Source: Mesocentrotus franciscanus (Eukaryota > Echinodermata > Echinoidea > Camarodonta > Strongylocentrotidae). From it: DNA of 64,000 nucleotides. Below the pieces are notes generated by a model, which saw only the letters and a program-made list of their open reading frames with translations, made no database searches and was not told where the DNA came from. Location of the stretch: contig CP137682.1 of NCBI GenBank assembly GCA_037976565.1, positions 29,806,782 to 29,870,781 on the forward strand. The letters run 5' to 3'. Both the position numbers and the translations under genes were made by a program. Of this stretch, positions 24,801-39,800 are shown in pieces (position 1 is the stretch's first letter; each line of letters starts with the position of its first letter).

Positions 24801-27800
24801 AGAGGACGGGAACGGCGTCCTCGTCCACACAAACGAAAAGCCCCTAATGTCACACGCGGCAGTCCACGCTCTCGTCGTCTAAATCTGAAAGTCCCTATTG
24901 TATCATGGGCTCACCGTCCTGTCTGTTGTCCATCACGTGGGCTGCAGCCCTCTTTATTAGGTCACTCTCACATCTATAAAAATGATTGACAAGTTCATAC
25001 ATACCTGAACATTAACGTCACATCCGTGATTAATCAAGACCCTCGCACAGTCAACAAACCCTTTGTAAGCTGCTTGATGGATCGCTCTTCGTCCGTTATC
25101 ATTACCTCTGTTTATATCCGCTCCTTTACCAATCAAATAATATGTGATAGCTGGTTCATCCCTGTGATAGGTTTAAGAATAAAACACACATTTGTCTACT
25201 TTAAACACAATTTACTAGACATTCCACATAAACTACAAAATATAAAACTCCTTGAAATGTGCCTTTAAATTCAGAAATGAACACCACTGGTATAGAACTT
25301 ATATCATTTGTCATAATATGTGTTTGAACTCTGCACAAAATAGCTTTCCCAAGAATCACACACAATAATGTCTCAGTACATCTATGCAACTTTTATGTTT
25401 TTATTTTAAAGGGAACAAAACAATTATGCGAATTTGGTATGCTCTCTGCTTTTTAAAGCATAAGCTTTGAATATTCCTGTAAAAATATATTATATAACAA
25501 AGCATTACATAATGATAACCTGTGTCTACAAAGCCAACTTGATCCATACAGCAGGTTCTATAATTATAGTAATAATACAAAGAAAAAAGAAATGAAAACA
25601 GTATCATTTATAAAGCGCTCAATACAAATGTTTCTTAGTGTTGTACTCAAAGAGATTCGATCATACACAGTATGTCCTCCGTAGGAGGACTAGAGGAGCA
25701 ACTAAATTTGTGACCTTTGACATTCCATAGGTTTTGCATTGGATGCATTATGGGGGTTTTGTCCAATTTGAACGACGATTTTGGAGGGTCAATGTTTATT
25801 CATGAGCAATGACGTAAAAAATACGCCAATTGCTGTTTGGTGATTGGCCATCAACAAAATGTTTTATGTATTAGGTCATGCATAAATCATTTTTTGCATT
25901 CCCAGAATTCCCTACGATTTGAGCACGAAAATTAGGAAAAATGGCGGTTGTATGAACTGCAACTTTGAAGTTATTCAATTACAAACCATGAAGCAATTTT
26001 CATTTAAGTGAATTTCTATTGTAATAGAAGTTTGTGAAGTACATCTCAGTGAAGCAGAAAATCTTCAGGCGAACATCAACATCGAAGTGATACCATACGA
26101 TATCAAAAAAGTAAGTAAAGATCCATTTTGTGTAAATATCTCTGAAATTATTGTGATGTGTTTCGTCGTTGCAGTGAGGGGCTCTCCGCATTGTCACAAC
26201 GTATTACCCCCTATCCCATCCCCTTTTCTTTTGTCTGATCAAGGAATATTTACTGATTGAAAAGGAACTCTAATTTAAGTCGTCGACGGTAATTTTTTTT
26301 TAAACAATCAGAAGTTTACCGTAGATTATTTCATTTGAGCACGTCTCATACTTTTAAAGTTCAGTTTATAGCTTAATTATCGATAATAATCAGTGGTAGA
26401 TGTGGACCTGTTACAGAGACTGCGCACAATTTTTTTTTTTTTGGCACCCGAAAAAAATTTTACGGGAAAAATTTACGGGAAGGGTTATTTTTTTCCACCA
26501 TCACCCCCTTGGGCACCAGGAGGGGCCCATCTTCTATTTTTTTCAAAAAGGGTGTTTTTACCTGTTTTTTTTGCTAGGGAGGGCCCGGGCCCTCCGGGCC
26601 CCCCTCCCTGGATCCGCCACTGCGTACGTACGTACGTAAGTACGAACTCTCATGCGCTGGATCTTGGATGCATGCTGCTGCTGCTGAAACGTAAACATCA
26701 TACCGTAATCGGCCGATGTGTCTCTCATCTCAGTGATGACAAGTGATCGAGTACGACTTTCTGACAAACTTTTTTAGATCTATTTATTTTATTGTGAATG
26801 ATTCAGCAGTTATAGCCCCATTCTGTAATTCCAACGTATGATAAATTTGTTTGGCTGATATATAGTATACAGAGTACCGTACAAAACTTTGTGCAAAGTT
26901 TATGTACCGTACCGGTACTGAAAGTGAAACGCTACTTGGTGCAGTGATGATCATTGGGCGGCACGCCGGAGTTACGGGTCAAAGTATGGATATGATTCTG
27001 AATTAGCGCCGATCATTGTTGTGCTGATTGAGCGAACCGTCGCGTGCACTCGGCCTCCACTCGCTGTGTTGTACCGCTGCATATGGCATGGTTGTACGTG
27101 TACATGTAGATCTCAAATGTAATCAATAGTTTCTGAGTAACAATTGTGAACAATACAAAATTTCAATTTCAAATTCAGAATAGTTCTAGATCTAACTTAG
27201 ATTATAGATCTAGCCTAGAGTAGGCCTAGAGAACTTAACGTTGACCTACACTGTATCTGCCCAGTTTCATTAACACATCCTTTATATTTAATCCTATAGT
27301 TTAACAGATTCGGCTACCTGGAACTCATCGCTCCAAGACCAAGCTGTGCCAGTCAGGGGGGATCCAGCCGCCGCCAAAGGGGAGGGCCAATTCGTGAGAA
27401 AATATTTAGCGCCGAATCAGCCAGCCGGCGAATAAGCGGGAGAGGGGGGTTAGTGAGCACTTATACTTCTGAACCAGTACATGTAATGATAACAATTCTT
27501 TTCACAATAATTGCCTCTTGACTGGTTACTGAATACGTACCTCTTCTAATACATTTTTTTTTCATTCTACAGTAGTTAAAGATAAGGATTTGTAATGATT
27601 ATTGAAGTTCCGCTTCCACCAAGTCTATATTGAAAGAGAAATCTGCTATGAATCAATTGTTTAAATATATTTATCAATAAACTACTTGGCATTTAGTGTG
27701 AATGGGCAGTCAAGCTGTACATACAAGAAGCCCCCACACACACACATACACACCTTGATAAAGAAAAACGACTCCTGCCCCCTGTGCTAGCTGCCACGGG

Positions 27801-30800
27801 TAATTTCTGCTATACATTATAACATGCCATTTCAAATATGATCTTTTCATCTATATACTACATAGCATATCTTGCCTTTTATACATTGTGTTTTACATTT
27901 CTAAAAATGAAATAATCTAACATACATGTATCAATATTGTTATTTATTCGAATAAAAATTGAATATTGTATTCTAATCAGTGAAGATGCCCAAATAACTC
28001 TAAAAAGACACAAACATTCCCAAAGATATACATTTTACAGTGTACTTTCTGATATTTTTATCAATTATTTCAATGCATAACTATTTAACGCACCAGGAAA
28101 AAAAATATAAAAAACCTCCAAGAAGCCCATGGAAGCCATACAAATAAATCTTTTCATCACACAACCAAAAATCTTCTCTCTCTCGCTCTCACTCTCTCTC
28201 AATCATTTTCTCTCTCTCTGATTTTCCCACTGTCTCTATACTTTCATTCATTTTTTCCCACTCTCTCTTTCTCTCTCTCTCTCTCTCATTTTCCCCACCG
28301 TCTGTTTCTCTTTCTCATTCATTTTCCCACTGTCTGTCTGTCTCTCTATCATTCATTTTCCCACTGTGTGTGTCTCTCTCTCTCACACACGCACCTTGAT
28401 AAAGAAAAACTGCTCCTACCCCGCCTGCGCTGCCACGGGTAAAATCTGCTAGTGATTTTCAATTCGCCGATGCTAGCCGGATGTGACACTTCACCAAGAA
28501 GTGACTACGTTTCCTGAGCTGGCGCGGCTATATATTTGTAGGCCTAGGCTACTCGTAAATGATCTTACTAGTGTAGGCTACACTTTAGTGTTAGTGTTAG
28601 ATCTAGAATATAGGCTAGTAATATAGCCTTGCTCTATTACACTAGTCTGAACAGCATTTATCCCCGCATCTATAAATGTATACCGGTACCTCTATCTAAT
28701 GACTGTAGTAGTAATGGAATCCAGTACATCCTGTAGGCTGTACCTTGAATTTTGCTATGTACTATGTAGATATACTCATATAGACTAGCCTAGATCTACA
28801 TGTAGGCCTACATTCTTTAAAAAAAAGACTAAATAAATGCCTGGTTTAGGAAGATCAATGTAGTCTAGGCTACTCTAGAGTAGCCATTGGTTAACTTCCA
28901 GGCAGTAGACCTAGCCCTAGAGCTCTAGGCCTAGGTCTACTGCCTGGAAGTTAACCAATGGCACTCGATCTGGAATGATAATGCTGTATGAATTAGGTGT
29001 GATGGGGCTGATGCAGTCTTGTGTAGAATTGAGTAACTGGTGTGCGACCTTGTGATTTATTTTAGATCTGGCATCAGCGAGATAAATTTTTATCATGAGA
29101 GAGAAGCCGGAAATGTAATAAGAGAGTGGGCAAAGCTATAAATGCTGTATAAAAGATGGTTAACAATAGAAAGGGGAAGGAGAGGGAGTTAAATGGTAAG
29201 TCAGTGTTAAAATGACAGCATGGTAATTGTGGTGGTGGTTGGGGGGGGGGGGAGGAAGAGGGAGGGAAATAGGGCCTATGGAAATGTCAGTATTGGAAGG
29301 GGGTCCTGGATTGGAAATGTTACTGTCCGGGGAGGCCGATGTCAAAAAATCAGTGGCGACGAAAGCAAAAATGAAAAGAACAAGGCAAAATTAAAATTTC
29401 ATTGGGGATAAAAGATCATTGAAGGCGAGACGAGAATGATTAATTATTTGGGCTCTAAAAATATGAAAATAGCACTTTTTAAGTATAAGTGGGCTAAATG
29501 ATCTGTGCAATTTGATTGATAATCATTCGGATTTTAAAAGGTGAAATGGGGTCATTATATTTGCCTTACTGAACTGAATTTTTTAATGTACTTTCAATCC
29601 TGGTGAGAGTGAAGTTTCTCTCCCCCCCCCCCACCACCCCCAATTAATTTAACCCTTTTTAGGTATATTTACCCCCACCCCCAACTATGACCTTTGTTTC
29701 TACACTTTTAGTTCGGGTCGATATTTGGTCCGGCCCATAGAGATATATACTTAATAAGGCTGGAGTGCGGACTCGTCATACGCGCCCGTGCAAAGCTCTG
29801 CGCGGGCATGGAGGGCGGTCCGCCATTACTGAGAAGGGCAAAACATCGAGAAATACCCGGATGTCCCATTCGAAACTGTGCAACAGATATGCAATGTGAA
29901 GCTTCATTTTGGGGGTTGATTTATCGGTTTTCGAGTATGAAACGTTATAATTGTGTATTTTGCATAATGTATGAACCCTACTCATGCCTCAGTTATGGTG
30001 ACTGGTGTAGATCAAGATTAATTACGGGTGTTATGGTGAGGTAAAAGGGATATACAAAAAGCTGTTTATATTGCAGTATATAGTATATCTTCAATTTGTC
30101 TTTCTCTTTGTCAATCTACATCAGTTCGTAATTTCATCCAAAGAAAATGGTGTTTTATTTTATACGAGTCAAGAAATATTTTTGAATAAATGAATAATTT
30201 AGACTCAGAATTAAACAAAGTTTTATGCATAAGGGCCAATGTCTTTCTAATTCAGTTATTGGGACTGACAGGAACATAAGAGCCAGGGTTTATTGATTTA
30301 AAACGCTTTAAAGGTAATATATTCATTTTATGTTTATGGCTATTATAAACAGATTGATACTTATAGATTTAGGATAGAAATAGATGGATAGATAGATAGA
30401 ATATAGAAGGATAGGTAGATAACAGAAATGCAGATATAGGACGATACTGAAGATAGGAAGAGGGGCAAGGAGAGAATTACACACATTTATTTAAGAAAAT
30501 TATGTTAATATGTTATTTACTCATCAAATCATTCATTCATCCATCCTTCCAAACATTCTTTTTCTTCTTCTATCTCTCATTTTATAACGAATTCACACCT
30601 TATGTCTTTCACCTATTCTCTAGAAAATTAATGTCTGAAAGAATAATTCAATTCTTTGCAGTTCACTAGAAATATATAAATATTCTTTAAAAACAGCTGA
30701 TCATTGATGTAATAATTATTTATTCACACTTTTTTCTCCATAAATAATATTCTCCTTGATACAGTGTATTTCTTATTTTCTTCATCAACCAGTTTTTAGA

Positions 30801-33800
30801 GAATTAACTTATGATAATTTGATTTGAAAAAAAAATGAATAAATGAACCTTTTATTACAAGTGTGTTGAATATTCTACAGCATAATAGGCATTTAAGTTT
30901 TGACATTTTATCGGACATATATACTGCTATAATACATCACAATTGAAAGGACAGACATTGCAAAAACAACATCTATGATTTTAGCCCCAAATTTACTAAT
31001 TACAAAGACATTTCATCGAGTAATACATGTATGCAAATGTATGCAAACCAGAAATAGTAATTGAGCATATATATTCCAAGTCACCTGTATTGCTATGAAG
31101 AACTATAATTGAAGAGACTTACATCTCAGGATACTGCAATACACTATTCAGTGAAACCTCATGGTAACAAGGTCTTTTGACATCATTATCAGGTATAATA
31201 ATAATTTTGAAACTGATTACCCCTATAATACACAGTAGATAGTAGATAGCCAAAGAGTGGACAATCTTATGGGTTTACATCTAGTGACATTATTCCATAT
31301 AATTGTTCTGTTATCAAATCTCTTCAAAAGAAGTTTTCCACTTTGGGCCAAAATTCAAACCTATGTACAAAAAGATCTATGGGTGTGTATAAGGTGTGCA
31401 ATAAGACAAAATTGGGGTTTTCTGTAAATGCATTCTCTCCAAAGTTGTGTTGAAGTGGGTCAAGCTGATCTTGGCTAATGAGCTTGCTTTAGTGGACTTC
31501 CTGCAAGAGAGTCCTGGTGTTTTCATCTCTCCTCTTTCCGTTTCACCACTTTAAGCTGTTTCTTGGCATCCTGCAGTTGCTGTCTGGTTATCTTCAGTTT
31601 CTGATCAATTCGAATAGAAAACGAATAGTCATTTTGTTTTGTAATGTCATAGGGTTTCTTTGGAGGCACGGGAACACTTTCGGATGTTGTACATCAGCAT
31701 CAGCATCAGTGTACGCCTGTACGGAAGAAGAGGTAATCCTGTTGAATCTTCCGGTCGCTTCGTCGCATGGTGCTTGGTTTTGCTGGGAGTCTCTTCAAGC
31801 CATGGGTCTGTTTATAAAGAGGATCTCCAGGAAAGATGGTAGGCACGTACAGCACTAGGGTGTATCTCTCTTGGGTGTATTCCTGCATTACAATAAAAGC
31901 AAATGTAAACAATGAGTTTTCTCATAACATGACAATTGTTCTAGTCTACTATTCATGCTATTTCATATGATTTTTAAGACTGAAACTGGAAGCAGCTTCC
32001 AGCCAATCACGAAGCAGTATTTCATAATGATGTCAGCAAGTCATAAGCAAATCGGATAGAAATAGTGAAGTGTGCGGTGGGCTTTCTATTTTAGGCTAGC
32101 CTTGTTGGCCGTTGGATAATGCCTGTGATGTGAAATATGGCAGGCTAGCCTGGCTTTAGAGCCTTAGACCGAAAGCTTCAGTCTCTGATATCGACGGTTG
32201 TTCCGCTGAGGTTGCATCTGGCCCCTCTGACCGCCTCTATACATATGGGGAATGTCAACAAATGTCAGTTTTATTAAAGAATGACCCATACCAGACGGTT
32301 ATTTCTGTCTAGCCTGGCTTTGCCTTTCGGGCTTTACAGTTTAGTTAAAATAGACTAGTCTAGACTTCTATAAAGAAGTTGACATTTGATTTTTATCTTG
32401 AAATTAGATAAGACAAAATTAATTTTATATTCTACTATTTCTAGACTTTTCGTTAATAGAATCAAGCTCATAGAGCTAATATTTCCGAGTTGGAATCTCA
32501 AACTCTTGGAGTGGCAACTCCAGCGCAGCGGAATTTTCTCATCACCGTCCCCAGATCCTTAACCCATGCATATGCCTGCGCCAGCCCGGCGGGCGTGGAC
32601 TGGCGCGCTCCGCTGCTGCAGGGACGTTAGCTGCGGTGGCTTGTCATGAGACAATACCTGAGTACAGTCACTGATAAACTACATTTTAGCTCTAAAATCC
32701 CCTTAATAATCAACATAACATTAAGAAGAACTTACTTGTGAAAGAATATGCAGTTCCCTTTCTTTCTTCGGTTCGAACAACCAAATGCAACGAACGAACC
32801 TGGCTTCTCCTAATTTTCCCCATATGTTGTGCACAGTATCTTGTCGGGACGTCCGTTTTTCTGCCCTCCTTAGTAATGGCGGCCAGCGCCAAGCCTCCAG
32901 CTAGGTCGGCGCGCGTTTATTTTTTCCGTACCACTAACGCGTCACATTTGCCCGTTTAATTGGAATCGGGCGTCTTGAATGAAGACCATCAACTCGATCA
33001 TTCGCCACACGCGCTGTACTGTGGATGTGAAGATCGCACTCTGCAACTCAGCTCTGCTAACTTTGTAGTGCGAGTAGATCTACAGTAGAGTCTATTATTA
33101 TGATGGATGTTAGTCGAACTTGAGGAGGAACCAGATAACTTAGGGGGCGAGGCAAGGCCTATTGCTAAATGACCTAACCTTAGAAGGACGATTGGAGCAT
33201 CCAGCTATTCGGGTAAATTATTAATATTATTATTATTATAAATAGTCTAGACTATATGATTATGAACAACAGTTAGTTAGCTAGCCTATGATCGAGTTAC
33301 TGTCATACTGAGTTAGATCAATATTGACAGTGCACAGTGACAGTGAGCAGTGTGTGACTGACTGAGTGAGTTAAACTAGATCTAGGCCTAGATCTATATA
33401 GAGTATAACTATAAGTTGTTGTTAAACCGTAGCCCCAGCAATCAAGTACAACTATACTCTACAATTAATTAAAGAGGACTGTACTCAATGGAAGAAGAAG
33501 AAGAGTTTAATAGACTTTACTAACAAGCAAGGATCGATTAGGATTTCTTGGGGGCCAAATTTGAAATCATGCGAGCCAAATATTGGTAGTTGGTTCTTAA
33601 TCAGGTAATGTCAATGGTGACCAGCAGTGGCGTACTGAGCAAAACGTTTTTTTTGGGGGGGCAGAAAAAAAAATCTGCATCACTACCACTCTTACATGCA
33701 GGCCCTGGCCCTGCTGAACGTTTTTCAAAGTCCCGGTGGGGGAGGCTAAAGTATTTACGATCAGGTGGAGCATAGCGTAAATTGCGTGGGGTTTAGGGGC

Positions 33801-36800
33801 AAAGCCCTGGCGGGTCAAGGGTGGCACCCTGAAGCTCAGGTGGTATGGGCATTTAATTACGGTCAGATGAGCATATTTTGATACCTTATTCATGACACTG
33901 GCAGGTTACTAAGTAATTGGCGTGTGGTCAGGGGCTGAGCCCCACGAAACTCGGGATTTTAGGCATTAAATTACCGTCAGATGAGCATCCGGCATTCAGG
34001 GGCCCGCCTTTAGGCCCTAGGTGGAATCCAGGGGGCAGAGATGAGCATATTTTGATGCCTCATTATTTTGTGACACTGGCAGGTCACTATTCTTTCTTTC
34101 TTTCTTTTCATTTCTCTTTAATATATTTTTTTCTCAAAAAAGTGAGGGGTGGGGAACTCGAGCCCCGAGCCCCCGTTATGCGGGCTCTAACATGTAGCTG
34201 ATGTAGGCCTCTAAATGAATAAGGTTAGTTTCTGTGGGTGTCATCATTGTCATGTACTGTAAATCAACAACCATTTTCAATACAATCAACCATTTTCAAT
34301 AGGATCAGCCTAAATATTTTATGTGTGAAAACAAGTCATTGTCGACTTGTCGTACGTGGTATAATATGTCGGGCTCGGTATTAAGTTTCAAAAGTAGACT
34401 TTATTGACCTGTAATATGATAACTATAATATGTTTACAAGTTGTGTTTTATACCCTTCTGAACCAGAGTGAAAAGACTGGTTGTTTACTATATCACTTTT
34501 ATAAATGTATACGTATACGTAAATTGCGTGGGGTCTCGAGGCAAAGCCCTGGCGGGGGTCAAGGGGCCGCGCCCGAAGCTCAGGCGGCATGAGCATTTAA
34601 TTACGGTCAGAAGATCACAAGATGTAATAAACAAAATGAATAGTTCGAATGATACACTTACATGCTCATGATAATTTTTGAATTTCTTTCTGCCTGCAAA
34701 ATAGTTTTTTCTGATGATTTGTTATTCATATTATTGTTTAATATCACAGCAATAAATAAATAAATATGTAAATACATTTGTAGAATGATAGTTCTACAAT
34801 GATGATAGAAGTGATAAAAATTGCAACTGATCTTCCCTTATTTCCCCCCTTTTCTTTTCTTGTTCCTTTTCTTTTCCTTTCTCTCCTGTTTCCCTTTCTG
34901 TCCTTCTCTCTCTCTCTCTCTCTTTGCTGGGGCCAATGGCCTTTACCTTACCTTTCTTCTTCCTCTTTTTTGTTTCTTTCCCTTTCCTTTTCCCTTCCCT
35001 TCCTTCTCTCTCTTTAAAGTTTGCTGGGAGGGGAGAGGCAAGGTTTTAACCCCCGATCCATAGTTGTTGGCGGGATTAATTGCAACTGATCTCCCCTTCT
35101 TTTCACCCTTTTCTTTTCTTCTTCCTCTTTTTCGTTCCCTTTTAGCTCTTTTCTTTCCCTTTCCCTTACTTCTCTCTTTTTTGATGGGGGGTGGAGGCAA
35201 CAGCCCAGGATGCAAGGCCTTTTGCGCCCCTGATCTCCTTCTTTTCCCATTTTCTTTTCTTCTTCCTTCTTTCTTTCCCTTTCTCTCCTCTTTCCTTTTG
35301 CCTTCTCTTCCTTCTCTCAATCTCTCTCTATTTTAAATTTTGTTGGCAGGGGGGTACAAGGCTAACAAGTAATAGGTGTAACTTAACACTGATCTAGTTG
35401 TGACTAGTTGTTTAGTACAGACATATTCTATGTCAATGACAATGTGTACAATTTAATCAGGTATGAAACTGAATTGAAGCCAGTTATAGTCGGGTGGCTT
35501 AGCGTCAAATTTATCGATTATCGTTACTTGCCGGATAAAAGCACCATTTTTGGTACACGGCTTCCTTAGGACCTACTAAATGATAATAGGCTAGGAGCCC
35601 CGGCAAAAATTTCAATTTAAGGGTGTGGGGGCGGGGGCGTCTTTTGGAGCCCCCAAATGATTTTATAACATTGATTTGTTGTTGTACAAATGCCATTTTT
35701 GGTACAGGGCTTCCTTAGGACCTACTGAACGATATTAGGGTAGGAGCCCCCGGCAAGAATATCATATAAGGGTGTGGGCGGGCGTCGCCTCGTAGCCCCA
35801 AATAATTTAGAAGGTAATATAACATTTATTTGTTGTTGTACAAATGCCATTTTTGGTACAGGGCTTCCTTAGGACCTACTGAACGATATTAGGGTAGGAG
35901 CCCCCGGCAAGAATATCATATAAGGGTGTTGGGCGGAGTCGTCGCATTGTAGCCCCAAAATAATTTAGAAGGTAATATAACATTTATTTGTTGTTGTACA
36001 AATGCCATTTTTGGTACAGGGCTTCCTTAGGACCTACTGAACGATATTAGGGTAGGAGCCCCCGGCAAGAATATCATATAAGGGTGTGGGACAGGGGCGT
36101 CGCCTCGTAGTCCATAAATAATTTAGAAGGTAATATAACATTGAGTTGTTGTTGTACAACGCCATTTTTGGTACAGGGCTTCCTTAGGACCTGCTGAATG
36201 ATGGTAGGGTAGGAGCCCCTGGCATAAATATTCATATATGTGTGATTGGGGCCCCATGGCGTTTTTACAACAAAAACTCAATGTTTTTTACCTTACAAAT
36301 TAGTTGTGGACTACGAGGCGACGCCCTGACCCACACCCTTATATGATATTCTTGCTCCTAGGCTAATATCGTTCAGTAGTTCCTAATGAAGCCATGTACC
36401 AAAATGGCATTTGTACAACACCAAATAAATGTTATATTACCTTCTAAATTATTTGGGGCTATGAGCGACGCCCTGCCTCACACCCTTATATTCTTGCCGG
36501 GGCTCCTACCTAATATCGTTCAGTAGGTCCTAAGGAAGCCCTGTACAAAAATGGCATTGGTACAACAACAAATAAATGTTATATTACCTTCTGAATTATT
36601 TGGGGCTACGAGGCGATGCCCCCACCCTTATATGATATTCTTGCTCCTACCTTAATATCGTTCAGTAGTTCCTAATGAAGCCCTGTACCAAAATGGCATT
36701 TGTACAACACCAAATAAATGTTATATTACCTTCTAAATTATTTGGGGCTACGAGGCGACGCCCTGCCTCACACCCTTATATGATATTCTTGCCGGGGCTC

Positions 36801-39800
36801 CTAGCCTAATATCGTTCAGAAGGTCCTAAGGAAGCCCTGTACCCAAAATGGTGCTTTTATCCGGGAAGTAACGAATATTTCACTAAGCCACCGGACTATT
36901 AACCGAACATGTCCAAGGTTTTAAATACTTGAGGTCCCGTGATGTGTGAGTGTGACCAGTGACTGCCCCATTGTAATTGTAATTTGACTCTTAATAATAG
37001 CTCAATTAGAGGTATAGCCTTAGGTACTAATTTTGGTTTTACGATGTCTAGCTATTCATTGGCCGTATTCACGAATCACTGCTTATTTTCATGTTTTAAA
37101 GGCAATTTGTTCTACTTTTGTCAAGTGAGAAAATATTTTACATTATCAAATCAAGTTATTATTTGAGTGTCTCGATTAAGCGGATAAAAATTGTAACATT
37201 AATGTTTCCCTTTCTGTTTCAGAAGATCTAAAGGAATAGTTCCAGAAAATGTGTCGGCTGTCAGGAAATGGCATCGAAATTCGATGAATCCCCAGATATA
37301 TTCAACCCAGCAATTGCAGCAATGGTAGAAGGCTACAGCAGAATAAAGACCAACACCCATCTTGTGTCTGCCAAGTATGTACTATTCAGGGGCAGCAAGG
37401 GCACTTCAAAAGGCAGGCATGTGAAGCATGTTCGCTTGAGTGGGAGCAAGCACATTGGTGTGCAACCGACTGCCACTGCAAGACGCAGAATCCAAATGGG
37501 AAGAGGAGGGTCAAGGCTTCATGCTGGGCTGCCATCAAAATCCTCTAACATTCCTGAGCACGGATATTCCCACCCCCAATCATCCCAGTCTTCTGTTGTT
37601 TTCCCTGTTCCACGCAGAAGAAGAGTGCCAGCACCGCACAATCTAAGCCATGCTGTCACTAACAACCAGTCACTTGGAAAAACACATAGTACCAAATAAA
37701 TAAGAGGCATGATCAGCCTATAAAACTCAGATGATCTCTGTATATCCTAAACGTTTGTAACTATGATAGCAGCATTGGCCAAATCAGTGTATTTTTCTGA
37801 ACCAAGAGACTACCGGTAGCTTGTAGCAACAGCATGAATAATATTGTAGGATCCTCCCAGAGAGTTGAGATTTTTGTGGGGTAATGTGCAAGTTGGAAAA
37901 ATACCCCATTATAATGATACATTGGAAATACTCTCATCGGCGTGTTTAATAAGGCCGACTTTCTAAAAACTTCATGCACTGGAAGTGTAAACCAGAGTGT
38001 ACAATAAACCAATAGCCAATAATCAGATTCAACTTCAGGACATTATAGTAAAGCGTATTCTTTTCAGATAGAACAGTTTGTGCACACCTTGGGAATTATT
38101 ATACATGTTGTAAAACAGGAATTATATATACTCTAAGATCACAGAGAATAATGTGCTGACTGCTGACACTGTTTTTGTTGTGTGTGTGTGTATTGGGTTT
38201 TTACAGACGTGTATCAATCAGATATGATTATTTACGTCTGGGGACCGACCTTTAAACGTCACCATCCGAAAGACATGACTCAGTTTCGAACCTGCGTCCT
38301 CGGCTGAATCAGTTTGTAACTTCCATTGTTAGCTGGATTACAGGCGCACGCCACAACGTCTAGTTTTTTGATTTGTTGATTTCAGTCTAGATTTGTTGAT
38401 TTCAGATCTGATGTTTGTTTAGATATTTTGGTACCAGTTATCCGGTGAGGAAATTGGAACATATTATGAGACTTGATTATGATTGGTTTGTCTGATATTT
38501 TGCTTCTATTGAAAGTAAGTTATTTTTGGAGTGGACTTGGCCTTTAACGCTATTTTAACCAGGCTATTTCAGACCAGCTTTTTACCGTCAATTGGGGTCA
38601 ATTTGACCCCCTAAGATCTCGGTCAAGTCAAGTGAAGTGTATAGTATACTATGGTAATTTCAATTGTTTGAAAAATTTACTCATTTGCATATTTATGGTA
38701 ATTTATGCAAATAAGGTCATGAAATTCACATTTTTACCCATAAATCATATATTCTTCATATTTAAGCATTCTTTTCACTACATATATTCGTTAGACCATT
38801 TGGAATAATAATACGATAACAAAATTGGAAGAGCCAGGTTATTCCTTATGTTATCTGATCTCTTGTTTTTGTTGTTTTATTTCATTTCTAACTACAATTC
38901 AACTATTTTGACCCCAAAACAAACACCTAAACTTTAAACAAGACCAAATAACCAATGTTCTTTTCAAGAAAAATGATATTTCTATATGTTTTGTACACAA
39001 ATCACAAAAATTAGCGATTTTGGGCTGACATGCAAAGACAAAGGTCACGTGACTTTGTAACTATACGTCCGATTTTCAAAAAATTGTTTTAAAAGATGCG
39101 TAAGACTCGAAAGAAAAAGTCATGAAAGGAAAACTTTAGATCTGCTGCGATTCCGGAGTAGTCGCTAAATTACTACAGGGGGTAAAATAGGGTTAAAGGG
39201 TAACCATGACAATTATTACAGATAAATCTCATTATAGCAAGCTCAGTTATAATTATATTCTTGCCATAGGGATGACGATGTTTATGCTTGTTGATACATA
39301 GGCATATACTCTTGATGATGTGTTTAAAAGCTCATTTTTATTGAAGTCCCGCTTATAACAAGATGAAGTTTGTGCTTTCATCAACATCGCACTAAGGAGG
39401 TTGAATTATATTCTTGATATCATTATTTCATTTGGGATTTGGTTTTCATAGTCAGTTCTAGTCAAAGGTGAAAGGTATACCGGTAAGCATTGACAGAGTA
39501 GGTTTTGAAATATTTATTTGACAAGACCTTTTTTCAAAAGAGGAACTTTTTATTGGGACGCTATGTCTGTATCTTTAATTATTTTTTAAATGTTATTCTT
39601 TATTTTTAATAAAATCAACAAAAAATAAAGTCAAACTAATTCAAGTTACGATTTGGAAATGTGTTATTCAATGTATTTGCAAATGCATTTAGATAATACC
39701 ATTAAGACCAGATTTTTTAAATACCAGTATACATGTAAATTAATATTTTTAAATTTTTTTTTAATATTGGTGTGTTCTATCTCTTCTGAAGATTAAAACA

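Noticed and set aside
34799..35397. Several overlapping ORFs on both strands
   Set aside because: Polypyrimidine tract; Phe/Leu/Ser on one strand and Lys/Arg/Gly on the other.
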